Shown in pieces: positions 43,468 through 52,375 of a DNA stretch of 64,000 bases. Each line of letters begins with the position of its first letter. Within the stretch, counting starts at the first letter, position 1. A program made the translations under genes and the position numbers. This DNA is from Croceimicrobium sp965656185 (GTDB taxonomy: Bacteria > Bacteroidota > Bacteroidia > Flavobacteriales > Schleiferiaceae), in NCBI GenBank assembly GCA_965656185.1, contig CBFHJH010000005.1, positions 62,001 through 126,000 of the forward strand. Direction: 5' to 3'. Under the pieces are notes generated by a model. The model was not told where the DNA came from, searched no databases, and worked only from the letters and a program-made list of their open reading frames with translations.

Positions 43468-44861
43468 TGAGCCTTAATCAACATACCATCGCCCAAGCGG
43501 TAAAGATCTCTGGAAGCGGCCTGCATACTGGAGCAGAAGTTAGTTTACACTTTAAGCCTGCGGCGGCAAATAGCGGAGTTACCTTTAAAAGGGTAGACCT
43601 CGCAGGTGCGCCAGAAGTGGCGGCCGTTGCCGGAATGGTTAGCACCACCGACCGCGGTACAACTTTACAAAATGGCGAAGCTGCGGTAAGCACCGTAGAA
43701 CATGTATTAGCCGCCCTTACCGGATTGGAGATTGACAATTGCCTTATTGAAGTCGACGGACCAGAAATGCCTATAATGGATGGCAGTTCTTTACCCTTCG
43801 TGGAAATATTGGAGCAAGCGGGTAAAAGCGAGCAGGAAGAAGCTCGTAATTACCTCGAAATAAAGGAGAGCATTCGTTTTACAGATGACGATGGCGTAGA
43901 ATTGATCGCCCTTCCTTCCGACCACTTTGAGGTTTCGGTTATGGTGGACTATGGCACTGAGGTTTTAGGCAGTCAAAGTGCACAACTGGAAAAGATCAGC
44001 GACTTTAAAGCTGAGATCGCCGCTTGTCGCACTTTCAGTTTTTTACATGAATTAGAGTTTCTCTTAGATAATGGCTTAATTAAAGGGGGGGACCTTAATA
44101 ATGCCATTGTTTATGTAGATCAGGAAATGTCTGAGGCCAAACTGGAAAAATTAAAGGCGGCCTTTAACAAGGAGTCGGTTTCGGTAAAGCCAAATGGAAT
44201 TTTAGACAATTTAGACCTACACTACGCCAATGAGGCGGCTCGTCATAAATTATTAGATGTAATCGGCGACCTGCGTTTGGTCGGTTTGCCGATCAAAGGA
44301 AAAATCATCGCCACTAAACCTGGACATAAAGCCAATACTAGATTCGCTAAACTATTAGTACAGAAAATGAAAGAGCAAAAGCAAAGTGCTGACATCCCAA
44401 AATACGACCCCAATGTGAGACCGGTTTACAATGTAACCGAAATCATGGGTATCCTTCCTCACCGTCCTCCCTTTTTATTGGTAGACAAGGTGATGGAAAT
44501 AAGCAAAGAGCACGTAGTAGCGGTAAAAAGCGTTACCATGAATGAGCCCTTTTTCGAAGGCCATTTTCCAGGGGCTCCCGTAATGCCAGGAGTGCTTCAA
44601 GTTGAAGCCATGGCGCAAGCGGGCGGTATCTTAGCTTTAAGCACCGTACCCGATCCAGAAAATTACCTAACCTATTTCTTGAAGATCGACAATGTTCGTT
44701 TTAAGAAACAAGTAGTACCGGGAGACACTTTGATCTTCAAACTGGTAATGAACGAGCCAATTCGCCGCGGAATCGTCAAGATGACTGGTAATGCCTATGT
44801 TGGAGACAGCATGGTTTGTCAGGCAGACATGATGGCTCAAATCGTTAAAGAAAAGAACTAA
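43467..44861 (+). CDS. lpxC/fabZ: Bifunctional LpxC deacetylase/FabZ dehydratase
   Basis: 464 residues. Residues ~1-310 are the zinc enzyme UDP-3-O-acyl-GlcNAc deacetylase: SGSGLHTGAEV, STVEHVLAAL (zinc His), MDGSSLPFVE and HKLLDVIGDLRLVG with the other zinc ligands. Residues ~320-464 are 3-hydroxyacyl-ACP dehydratase: ILPHRPPFLLVDKV and EGHFPGAPVMPGVLQVEAMAQ (catalytic His and Glu, quoted as landmark HFPGAPVMPG). The fusion is characteristic of Bacteroidota and couples lipid A to fatty acid supply. Confidence 0.97.
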   Translation: MSLNQHTIAQAVKISGSGLHTGAEVSLHFKPAAANSGVTFKRVDLAGAPEVAAVAGMVSTTDRGTTLQNGEAAVSTVEHVLAALTGLEIDNCLIEVDGPEMPIMDGSSLPFVEILEQAGKSEQEEARNYLEIKESIRFTDDDGVELIALPSDHFEVSVMVDYGTEVLGSQSAQLEKISDFKAEIAACRTFSFLHELEFLLDNGLIKGGDLNNAIVYVDQEMSEAKLEKLKAAFNKESVSVKPNGILDNLDLHYANEAARHKLLDVIGDLRLVGLPIKGKIIATKPGHKANTRFAKLLVQKMKEQKQSADIPKYDPNVRPVYNVTEIMGILPHRPPFLLVDKVMEISKEHVVAVKSVTMNEPFFEGHFPGAPVMPGVLQVEAMAQAGGILALSTVPDPENYLTYFLKIDNVRFKKQVVPGDTLIFKLVMNEPIRRGIVKMTGNAYVGDSMVCQADMMAQIVKEKN

Positions 44862-44862
44862 T

Positions 44863-45645
44863 ATGAATCAACCCCTAGCATACGTCCATCCCAGCGCCAA
44901 GATCGCTCCCACCGTAGTGATCGAACCTTTTACCACCATTCACAAAAATGTGGTGATCGAAGAAGGCACTTGGATTGGCTCAAACGTTACCATCATGGAA
45001 GGTGCTCGGATCGGAAAGAATTGTCGCATTTTTCCCGGTGCCGTTATTTCGGCAATTCCGCAGGACCTAAAATTCGAGGGTGAAGATTCTACCGTAGAGA
45101 TCGGCAACAATGTTACGATTCGAGAATTCGTTACCATTAATCGCGGAACCAAGGCTTTAGGAAAAACCGTTATTGGAGCTAATTCTTTAATTATGGCCAC
45201 GGCCCACGTAGCACACGACTGTGTGATCGGAGAGCATTGTATCGTAGTAAATGGCGTATTGCTTGCCGGCCATGTAGAAGTAAATGACTGGGCCATTATT
45301 GGCGGACTGAGCGCGGTGCAGCAATTTGCGAAGATCGGAACACATGCCTTTGTAGGTGGCGGATCCCTAGTACGTAAGGATGTACCGCCCTTCGTGAAAG
45401 CAGCGAAAGAGCCCATTTCCTATTCTGGTATAAATTCTATTGGCTTGCGCCGAAGAGGATACCAGAATGAGCAGATCAATGAAATTCAGAACATCTATCG
45501 CATCCTTTTTCAGAAGAACTACAATGTAAGTCAAGCGATAGAAATTATCGAGGCTGAATTCGAAGCCACCCAGGACCGTGATGATATTCTAACTTTCGTT
45601 AGAAATTCGCAAACCGGTATTATGAAAGGATTCCGCTTGGATTAA
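44863..45645 (+). CDS. lpxA: Acyl-ACP--UDP-N-acetylglucosamine O-acyltransferase
   Basis: 260 residues. Left-handed beta-helix with hexapeptide repeats; catalytic His in AHVAHDCVIGEH, and the family segments AVISAIPQDLKFEG and GLSAVQQFAKIG. First step of lipid A synthesis. It is 1 bp behind lpxC/fabZ and shares TAATG with the next gene. Confidence 0.97.
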   Translation: MNQPLAYVHPSAKIAPTVVIEPFTTIHKNVVIEEGTWIGSNVTIMEGARIGKNCRIFPGAVISAIPQDLKFEGEDSTVEIGNNVTIREFVTINRGTKALGKTVIGANSLIMATAHVAHDCVIGEHCIVVNGVLLAGHVEVNDWAIIGGLSAVQQFAKIGTHAFVGGGSLVRKDVPPFVKAAKEPISYSGINSIGLRRRGYQNEQINEIQNIYRILFQKNYNVSQAIEIIEAEFEATQDRDDILTFVRNSQTGIMKGFRLD

Positions 45646-46364
45646 TGACTATTCGCTTCGAGCAAGCCAGCCGCACTTTTGGCGCCCAAATCGTATTTCA
45701 AGACCTAAACCTTGAGATCGAAGACGGTAGCCGCTGGGCCATTCTTGGAGCCAATGGAAGTGGTAAGTCTACTTTTTTGAAATGCCTCTACGGGGCGCTA
45801 AGCCTTAGTAAGGGNNNNNNNNNNNNNNNNNNNNNNNNNNNNNNNNNNNNNNNNNNNNNNNNNNNNNNNNNNNNNNNNNNNNNNNNNNNNNNNNNNNNNN
45901 NNNNNNNNNNNNNAAAGCTAAAGTACCTGTCCGATGGGCAGGAATTGATTCCAATAGAAGCAGCACGCAAGATCGGCTACAGTGCGCCCTATTTAGAGCT
46001 AATCGAGGAATTACCCGCCGGAGAATTATTAGACACCATAGCTAAGTTCCGACCCTGGCGCGCCAGCTGGAATAAGCAAAGCATTTTGGCTGCTTGTTTA
46101 TTGGATCACGCCGAAAACAAGCGGGTAGCAGATTTCAGCTCAGGCATGAAGCAAAGGCTGCGTTTAGGCATTGCACTTTGCAGCGATACCGATTTGATCA
46201 TTCTAGATGAACCCGCTTCCAATTTAGATCGCGACGGACTAAGTTGGTACCAAAACTTTTTAAGCGAAGAACTGGCAGACAGAAGCCTAATTGTAGGCAC
46301 CAATTACAGCGATGAAGAAGCCTTTCTTTGCAATCGCCAATTACGAATAAGCGATTATCAATAG
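45645..46364 (+). CDS. ABC-type ATPase, small stand-alone
   Basis: Walker A is GANGSGKSTFLKCL, the signature FSSGMKQRLRLGIAL and Walker B DLIILDEPASNLD. No permease lies beside it. A 99-base N run (45815-45913) interrupts it; joining the flanks restores GGA (Gly) and reads SKG-KLKYLSDG, giving about 206 residues, a short ABC domain without extra regions. It is inserted between lpxA and efp with TAATG coupling to lpxA. Role unknown; envelope export is a guess from context. Confidence 0.8.
   Translation: MTIRFEQASRTFGAQIVFQDLNLEIEDGSRWAILGANGSGKSTFLKCLYGALSLSKXXXXXXXXXXXXXXXXXXXXXXXXXXXXXXXXXXKLKYLSDGQELIPIEAARKIGYSAPYLELIEELPAGELLDTIAKFRPWRASWNKQSILAACLLDHAENKRVADFSSGMKQRLRLGIALCSDTDLIILDEPASNLDRDGLSWYQNFLSEELADRSLIVGTNYSDEEAFLCNRQLRISDYQ
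45815..45913. other. Assembly gap (99 N) in the ABC ATPase gene
   Basis: Left flank ends with GG in frame and right flank starts with A, restoring a Gly codon and continuous frame. Net insertion is 99 bp. Confidence 0.9.
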
Positions 46365-46371
46365 CCTTTAA

Positions 46372-46379
46372 TACTTTTG
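46372..46379 (+). promoter_or_regulatory. -7 box TACTTTTG before efp
   Basis: Perfect TAnnTTTG, 16 bp before the efp ATG; suits an efp promoter inside the lpx block. Confidence 0.5.
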
Positions 46380-46395
46380 TCCTAAATATTTTAAA

Positions 46396-46962
46396 ATGGC
46401 AGACACTTCAGATATCCGCAATGGCCTGTGCATCACTTGGAATGGTGCTCCACATCAAATCACCGAATTCCTACACGTAAAGCCAGGAAAAGGACCTGCT
46501 TTCGTTCGTACAAAATTGCGCAACTTGGATACTGGTCGAATGATCGACAACACCTTCCCTTCTGGAACCAAGTTAGACATCATTCGCATTGAAAATAGAA
46601 ACTATCAGTTCTTATACGAAGACCCAAGCGGTTGGCACTTCATGAATATGGACGATTTTAATCAGATCACCATTCCCAAAGAATTGATCAATGCTCCTCA
46701 ATTCTTAAAAGAGGGCATGGAATGTCAGGTTTTATTTCACGCCGATGAAGAGCGTCCCTTGGTTTGCGAATTACCTCAAAAGGTAAGCTTGGAAATCACA
46801 TATACCGAACCTGGGATTAAAGGTGACACCGCTACGAACTCCCTTAAACCAGCCACGGTGGAAACCGGTGCGGAAGTGCGGGTTCCCCTATTTATCGAGC
46901 AAGGTGAAAAGATCGTTATCGACACCGCCAGCGGCTCCTATAAAGAACGCTCTAAGGAGTAA
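46396..46962 (+). CDS. efp: Translation elongation factor P
   Basis: 188 residues, three beta-barrel domains (KOW-like, then two OB domains, ending in SGSYKERSKE). It relieves ribosome stalling at polyproline. The tip of domain I reads HVKPGKGPAF, so the residue that is modified in other bacteria is Lys32 here, the lysine type. EpmA and EpmB genes are not in the window. It has its own -7 box, and its stop shares TAATG with the next LpxD-like gene. Confidence 0.97.
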   Translation: MADTSDIRNGLCITWNGAPHQITEFLHVKPGKGPAFVRTKLRNLDTGRMIDNTFPSGTKLDIIRIENRNYQFLYEDPSGWHFMNMDDFNQITIPKELINAPQFLKEGMECQVLFHADEERPLVCELPQKVSLEITYTEPGIKGDTATNSLKPATVETGAEVRVPLFIEQGEKIVIDTASGSYKERSKE

Positions 46963-47903
46963 TGGATTTCCCAAAACCGATGAGCCTGGCCGAAATGGCC
47001 GATTTTCTTTCCTGTGAATTCCGCGGAGATTTGCAGCATTTAACTTATGGTTTTAATGAGATTCACCGGGTGCGCCCCGGTGATCTTGTCTTCGTAGATC
47101 ATCCCAAATACTACGAAACTGCCCTGAAGTCTGCAGCGACCACCATTCTAATCAACCAAGAGGTTGCCGTTCCGAGTGGTAAGGGCATCTTGATCAGCGA
47201 AGATCCTTTCCGCGATTTCAATAAACTTACACAACGCTTCTTTCCCTTCAAGCAAAGTGATTCTTTGATCGATCCAAGTGCTGAAATTGGTGAAGGCAGT
47301 CACATCCAACCGGGGGTTTTTATAGGCCCTAAGGTCAAGATCGGTAAAAACTGTCTTATTCACGCCAATGTAAGCTTGTATCAAGATATCGAGATCGGAG
47401 ACAATGTGGTGATCAATGCCAATACCGTGATCGGTAGTGATGCCTTTTATTTTAAGAAGAGACCAGAGCGTTACGACCCGCTTTTAAGTGGAGGCACCGT
47501 ACTTATCGAAAATGATGTGATCATTGGGGCTTCCTGTACCATAGATCGCGGTGTAAGCGCTGCTACGATCATTGGGGCTGGTACTCGGATCGATAATTCC
47601 GTACATATTGGCCACGATACTCATATTGGCAAAAATTGTCTATTTGCCGCTCAAGTGGCCATCGCCGGCTGTGTGCAGGTAGAGGATGAAGTAATTCTAT
47701 GGGGGCAAGTTGGGGTGAGCGCCAATGTTACCCTTGGCGCTAAGGCAGTGGTACTTGCTCAGAGTGGCATCGCGAAGTCCTTAGCCGGTGGAAAAACCTA
47801 TTTCGGTTACCCAGCCGAGGAGGCCCGCAAACGTTTCAGAGAACTTGCCTCCGTGCGTTTATTGCCACAGATCATCGAGAAGCTTGAGTTTAACGAGTCC
47901 TAA
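46962..47903 (+). CDS. Second LpxD-like hexapeptide acyltransferase
   Basis: 313 residues. N-terminal LpxD-like domain (FNEIHRVRPGDLVFVDHPKY), then a hexapeptide beta-helix. The catalytic-site equivalent is VHIGHDTHIGKN, so the His is kept. Compared with the first LpxD in this block it lacks part of the C-terminal helix and has an insert (YFKKRPERYDPLLSGG). It might act on a different acyl donor or sugar, or be a regulator; I cannot decide. Followed by a terminator that closes the lpx-efp block. Confidence 0.85.
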   Translation: MDFPKPMSLAEMADFLSCEFRGDLQHLTYGFNEIHRVRPGDLVFVDHPKYYETALKSAATTILINQEVAVPSGKGILISEDPFRDFNKLTQRFFPFKQSDSLIDPSAEIGEGSHIQPGVFIGPKVKIGKNCLIHANVSLYQDIEIGDNVVINANTVIGSDAFYFKKRPERYDPLLSGGTVLIENDVIIGASCTIDRGVSAATIIGAGTRIDNSVHIGHDTHIGKNCLFAAQVAIAGCVQVEDEVILWGQVGVSANVTLGAKAVVLAQSGIAKSLAGGKTYFGYPAEEARKRFRELASVRLLPQIIEKLEFNES

Positions 47904-47924
47904 ATTTTAAAAGCCTTAAAAAAG

Positions 47925-47957
47925 AAAAGCCCCCGCCAATGGCGAGGGCTTTTTTTT
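47925..47957. terminator. Bidirectional terminator between the LpxD-like gene and susD
   Basis: CGCC pairs with GGCG across a three-base loop, then one mismatch and an outer stem of AAAGCCC with GGGCTTT. T runs follow on the plus strand, and a TTTTCTTTTTT tract on the minus strand, so it can serve both convergent genes. Confidence 0.85.
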
Positions 47958-47974
47958 ATTGGATGACCAAAATA

Positions 47975-49387
47975 TTAATGGAAAGGACAAACGTAATCGG
48001 TAGCCTTATTTGCCACGATAATTGCCGTTATATCATTATCAATAGTACAAGTGCGCGCTACGGGATCATAAGTGATCGCATCTACGTCGATACCAGCATA
48101 AAATGGTGGTACGTCTGGCTCTACGTCGGACTGACTCACATTATCATTGATAAGTAACTCGTTCTCCGACATAACAAAGGTTACCCCCATATCTACTACA
48201 CGCAGTCCCTCGGCGATAAACACCTCCTGACGAATGCGGTAGATCATTTCTAGTAAAGCATCTCCACTAAGCCCAGCTAGATCCGCTGGAGTGTAAGAAG
48301 TACCGGAAATGGTAGGAATATCCACTGGCGCTCCTCCGCGGTAAAGCACAAGACCGGCACGACCATCAACCGTAATATCAGTACTGTCTGGACGAGATCC
48401 AGGATCACGCTCGGTACGTTGCTCTACATTGTCATTAACCGCTTTGGTAGGACGAGTTGCCACCAAGTTTAACACATCGGTTAAAGTATTGATAGCATCC
48501 GGATCATTACCCTGCGCTTGTTGAGCCTCAGCTTTGATCAAATGCGCTTCTTCGATCTTGAAGAGTACAATAGGTGAATCCTCATTCGCAGATACGAATG
48601 AATATTTGGGATCCAAGAAATCTAAGCTTGGTAGTGGCTGCAAATCGTCGAAGCTACCACGATCATAAAGGGCATCCTGAATTTCGTTGAATGGCTCATT
48701 TTGACCATCGAACTGGATGTAAACTATATCGTCGGCTCCGCCGGCTACAGCAGCAATCGCGTCATCTGCAGCAGAAATAGCTCCGGTGATATCACCCTTC
48801 AGCCACTGGGCACGGGCGAGGCCCATTAATGCTCCCGAATTAGGGTTAGCAGCATTTGCAGCTGTAAAAGCAGTGATTGCAAGGTCTAAGTGACCATCAC
48901 GACTTACGATCGGACCTTCTGGTTCGGCCGGTAAGCCATTGTAATACATCGCGCTGAAAAGGTGAGCCACTCCCTTGTAAAACTGGAAGTTCGACTCATT
49001 TTCTGCATCGCCATTAGGATCTTGAGGAAGTACTTCCTCCAAGCCATAATCGGCCATTTCACGCAAGCGTGCAATATCAAAATGCTGCGCATTGAGATCT
49101 GCATCTTGGTAGTCAACATTCAAACCATCTAAAAACTGGTTAAAGAAAGTTTGAGTGTTTACATAATTGTCTGATGCGATCTCGGCAATGTTGTGCGTTT
49201 CTTGAGAAACCAATGCCATTTGACGCTGCAAACCTCTGCCCCATGCGTCGGCCGAATTTGGCTGACCAATTAGGGCCTCTTCCGATAAGTTAGGGTTAAC
49301 TACGTTGGTAGGATCTACTGCCTCACAGCCTACAATAACCAAAGCTGAAGCGGCTAATACTGATACTTTTGAAATTATCTTTTTCAT
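47975..49387 (-). CDS. susD-like: SusD/RagB-type nutrient-binding lipoprotein
   Basis: 470 residues, outer-membrane surface lipoprotein with signal ending in LVIVGCEAVDPTN. Tetratricopeptide-like helices in the middle (GALMGLARAQWLKGDITGAI) and a SusD signature (FKIEEAHLIKAEAQ, then YRIRQEVFIAEGLRVVDMG, quoted as a landmark). Pairs with the SusC-like barrel 12 bp upstream to bind and import a ligand. No glycosidase or sulfatase lies nearby, so the substrate could be a peptide or glycan of any kind. Confidence 0.9.
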   Translation of the reverse strand: MKKIISKVSVLAASALVIVGCEAVDPTNVVNPNLSEEALIGQPNSADAWGRGLQRQMALVSQETHNIAEIASDNYVNTQTFFNQFLDGLNVDYQDADLNAQHFDIARLREMADYGLEEVLPQDPNGDAENESNFQFYKGVAHLFSAMYYNGLPAEPEGPIVSRDGHLDLAITAFTAANAANPNSGALMGLARAQWLKGDITGAISAADDAIAAVAGGADDIVYIQFDGQNEPFNEIQDALYDRGSFDDLQPLPSLDFLDPKYSFVSANEDSPIVLFKIEEAHLIKAEAQQAQGNDPDAINTLTDVLNLVATRPTKAVNDNVEQRTERDPGSRPDSTDITVDGRAGLVLYRGGAPVDIPTISGTSYTPADLAGLSGDALLEMIYRIRQEVFIAEGLRVVDMGVTFVMSENELLINDNVSQSDVEPDVPPFYAGIDVDAITYDPVARTCTIDNDITAIIVANKATDYVCPFH

Positions 49388-49399
49388 CTTGCTTCGAAA

Positions 49400-52222
49400 T
49401 TATAGGTTAACACGTAGTGTGGTTAAGTAAATTCTAGGCGCAGACTCGGTACCGAAGGCGAAACCACCACCGGCAAAACCATTCTGAGCAGAAATACCAG
49501 AACCAGTTGCATCTGGATCGAAACTAGCGTTAGTCCAGTTGAATGGGTTTTGAACGGTAAAGCCTAAACGAAGATTCTTAATACGAGAATCTAAGAGGCT
49601 ACCGAAGTTGTACTCAGCACCGATGGTACGTACCTTGATGTAATCGGCGTCCTCTACCCAGTATCCAGCAAGATCGAAGAAAGAGGTGATACCCGCATCA
49701 AGCACTTCTTGTGGGAAACGACCTTCGTCTTCTACTCCACCGAAGTAACGTAAAACGTCATCTACATTCACCGCTTGACCGCCGAACTGGTAGTCACCGT
49801 TAAGGAAGAAGCTAAGCTTGTTGTTCCATACATAGTCGATACCGAAAGTACCGAAGGTTGGAGCGAAGGTAGTTCCTAGGAAAGCATTACGCTCTACTTC
49901 GTAACCTCCGTTTCCGTCTTCTACCACTTTAGCACCACGTAAGTAACCCAATGGCTGACCTTCGTTTACGAAAGAACCGAGGAAGGTAAAACCACCCACG
50001 GCAAATTCGGGCGCACCCCCAGAACTGGTCACGATGTTATCGTTAAAGTTATAAGAAGCACGTGCGCTTAAACGGTGCTTTTCGTTACTGATAAGTACCG
50101 CATTCAAGGCGATTTCCATACCGGTGTTCTCAATTTCACCCACGTTTTTCTCCTGAGCTAGCTGTCCAGATGATGGCGCTTGAGGAGGAGTGAAAAGAGC
50201 TCCCTCGGTAATAGTGGTATAGTAAGTAAAACTGGCCGTGATGCGCTTAAATAAGCCTAAATCGAAACCAAACTCAGTGGTTTTTGCGATCTCCGACTGT
50301 AAGTCTGGATTACCAGGATTATTAAAAGTAAAAGTACTTAAGCCATTGTAAGCATTGGCAGAGAAAGTACGATCGTTGGCAAAAGGAGTAGGGAAGATTG
50401 TAGCTTCACCATAGTTCGCACGAATCTTGAATAAGTTCACGATATCGCTAGAAATATTGTTCTTGAAGAAAGCTTCATCCGAAACTACGTAAGAACCACC
50501 CACTTTGATCAATGGAATGAGACCAATTTCTTCACCGAAGGTAGAGTTACCATCGAAGCGAAGACCAAGGTCTAAGAACAGCTTGTCTTTCCAACCGATG
50601 TTCTCAGCTACGAAAATACCGTAAGAAGTTACGGTGTTGTAGAAGTCCTCTGCGCTTTGGTCGGCCGAGTTGTTGATCGACTGTGATCCATCAGGCACAT
50701 TAGAAGCGCTAATGAAAGTCTGGTAGTCATTAGAACGGAACACTTGCCCCCCTACCGTAGACAAGAAGCTGAAGTCACCTACATTATCTTCACGAGTTAA
50801 GTTCAAGTTAGAACTCAACACTAAGAAATCACGTGACATAACTTCAATATAACCTTGGTCGGTAGTACCATCTGGAACAGCGCCTTTGCTAATTAGCATT
50901 GCATTAGTTCCTAATTCTTGCTGCTTAGACTGACGGCTATCCAAACCGAAGTCAAGCGAAAGCTTCATATTATCGCTAATATCGTAGGTAAAGTTATTCG
51001 CTACATTAAAGCGGTTAACGATCTCAGTAATATCAGTAACCTCACCTTGTTCCTGAAGGTCCTCAGTAAGGTCATCGATTTCTTGTGGAGTAAGTGAATC
51101 CAAGTTACCGTAAGATCCACCCTCCAAGTTACCATAACGAGCAAAGCTAGTATTCGCATTGTAGTCACGGGTGTACTCTGAATTTGAGTAGGCTAATGAA
51201 GCGGAGTAGCGTAAACGGTTGCTCACGCGAGCGGCAACTGTAGTACGGAAGTTACGACGCACTTGCTCATTAACTGAGTTAAAGCCATCGTCTTGGTATA
51301 AAGAACCAGCGAAACTGTAGTTAAAGGCGTCAGTACCACCTGAAAAACCTAAGCGGTAATTCTGCACCCAGCCTGGCTGGAAGATGATGTCGGCAGTTTG
51401 CTGCCAGCGCAAGAAGTCAGCGGTACCTACCATCTGACCTACTTGACTTTCGAAGTAAACTCTCGACTTACCAGCTTTTCCACGCTTAGTAAAAATCTGC
51501 AGTACTCCATTCGCAGCATCGGCCCCATATAGAGTGGTGGCTGCACCACCTGGAATGTACTCGATTCGATCGATATCCTCCATTGGAATATCGGCGATCG
51601 CCGAAGATTGAGCACCACCAGTGGCAATTGATAGTTCGGCGTTCGAGTTTAGGTTATCCACCCGTACCCCGTCGATCATAATAACCGGAGTAGTGTTGGT
51701 GTTGGCCGAAACTGGTCCACGAGAACGAATGATTGATGCCGTACCTGGCTGACCAGAACTCAACTTAATCTGCGCATTAGGTAGCTTAGATTGAATGAGT
51801 TGATCTACCTGCATAGCTGGAGATTGCTTCAATTCTCTCGAGTCGATCGATGACACGGTTGTAGAAATCCGCTTCCGGCTTACTCCAGTACCTTGTCCTG
51901 TTACAACTACTTCACTCAATTGCTCAGAAGACTCCTTCATGTAAACATCGATAGTACTGTTACTACCAACCTTTCTTTCTTGAGTCTGAAATCCGAGTGA
52001 TGAAATAACTAAAACAGCGTCTGGTCCAGATACTGTGATCGTGTATGATCCAGTGGCATCCGCCGCGGTACCATTCTTGGTACCCTTTTCGATTACCGAG
52101 GCTCCGGGTATCGGCTCACCTCCAGGTCCCGAAACGGTCCCTTTAACCGTGCGCGATTGGGCAAAACCCACCTGCACGCATAATGCTAACAAGAGTGTTA
52201 GCAATGCTTTGGTTGTTCGCAT
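49400..52222 (-). CDS. susC-like: SusC/RagA-type TonB-dependent outer-membrane transporter
   Basis: 940 residues. Signal peptide (residues 1-21, GFAQ), carboxypeptidase-like domain (VKGTVSGPGGEPIPGASV), plug domain (SIDSRELKQSPAMQVDQLIQ; IMIDGVRVDN; IEYIPGGAATTLYGADAANG) and a C-terminal barrel ending IYLTTLRVNL. It imports an oligomer captured by the SusD partner using TonB energy. It has the length and order typical of the family. The upstream region holds a TTG-N19-CAAATTTG promoter. Confidence 0.95.
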   Translation of the reverse strand: MRTTKALLTLLLALCVQVGFAQSRTVKGTVSGPGGEPIPGASVIEKGTKNGTAADATGSYTITVSGPDAVLVISSLGFQTQERKVGSNSTIDVYMKESSEQLSEVVVTGQGTGVSRKRISTTVSSIDSRELKQSPAMQVDQLIQSKLPNAQIKLSSGQPGTASIIRSRGPVSANTNTTPVIMIDGVRVDNLNSNAELSIATGGAQSSAIADIPMEDIDRIEYIPGGAATTLYGADAANGVLQIFTKRGKAGKSRVYFESQVGQMVGTADFLRWQQTADIIFQPGWVQNYRLGFSGGTDAFNYSFAGSLYQDDGFNSVNEQVRRNFRTTVAARVSNRLRYSASLAYSNSEYTRDYNANTSFARYGNLEGGSYGNLDSLTPQEIDDLTEDLQEQGEVTDITEIVNRFNVANNFTYDISDNMKLSLDFGLDSRQSKQQELGTNAMLISKGAVPDGTTDQGYIEVMSRDFLVLSSNLNLTREDNVGDFSFLSTVGGQVFRSNDYQTFISASNVPDGSQSINNSADQSAEDFYNTVTSYGIFVAENIGWKDKLFLDLGLRFDGNSTFGEEIGLIPLIKVGGSYVVSDEAFFKNNISSDIVNLFKIRANYGEATIFPTPFANDRTFSANAYNGLSTFTFNNPGNPDLQSEIAKTTEFGFDLGLFKRITASFTYYTTITEGALFTPPQAPSSGQLAQEKNVGEIENTGMEIALNAVLISNEKHRLSARASYNFNDNIVTSSGGAPEFAVGGFTFLGSFVNEGQPLGYLRGAKVVEDGNGGYEVERNAFLGTTFAPTFGTFGIDYVWNNKLSFFLNGDYQFGGQAVNVDDVLRYFGGVEDEGRFPQEVLDAGITSFFDLAGYWVEDADYIKVRTIGAEYNFGSLLDSRIKNLRLGFTVQNPFNWTNASFDPDATGSGISAQNGFAGGGFAFGTESAPRIYLTTLRVNL

Positions 52223-52249
52223 AGCTTTAATTTATTGGTTATCCGGTAC

Positions 52250-52279
52250 CAAATTTGTTAAAAAAATATTAATTAACAA
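52250..52279 (-). promoter_or_regulatory. Promoter of the susC-susD operon (TTG-N19-CAAATTTG)
   Basis: The -7 box on the minus strand differs from TAnnTTTG only at the first base; the -33 TTG is 19 bp upstream. The box ends 27 bp before the ATG. Confidence 0.45.
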
Positions 52280-52375
52280 TGGCTAAAGCCTTAACACTGG
52301 CTTAACCCATTAGACATTGAGCATAAATTGAGATGTCAATTCTTGCTTAAAAAACAGATAATCAATAGACTAAAA

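Noticed and set aside
44940..45416. 158-codon antisense frame across lpxA
   Set aside because: It mirrors the hexapeptide repeat coding of lpxA and has no independent support.
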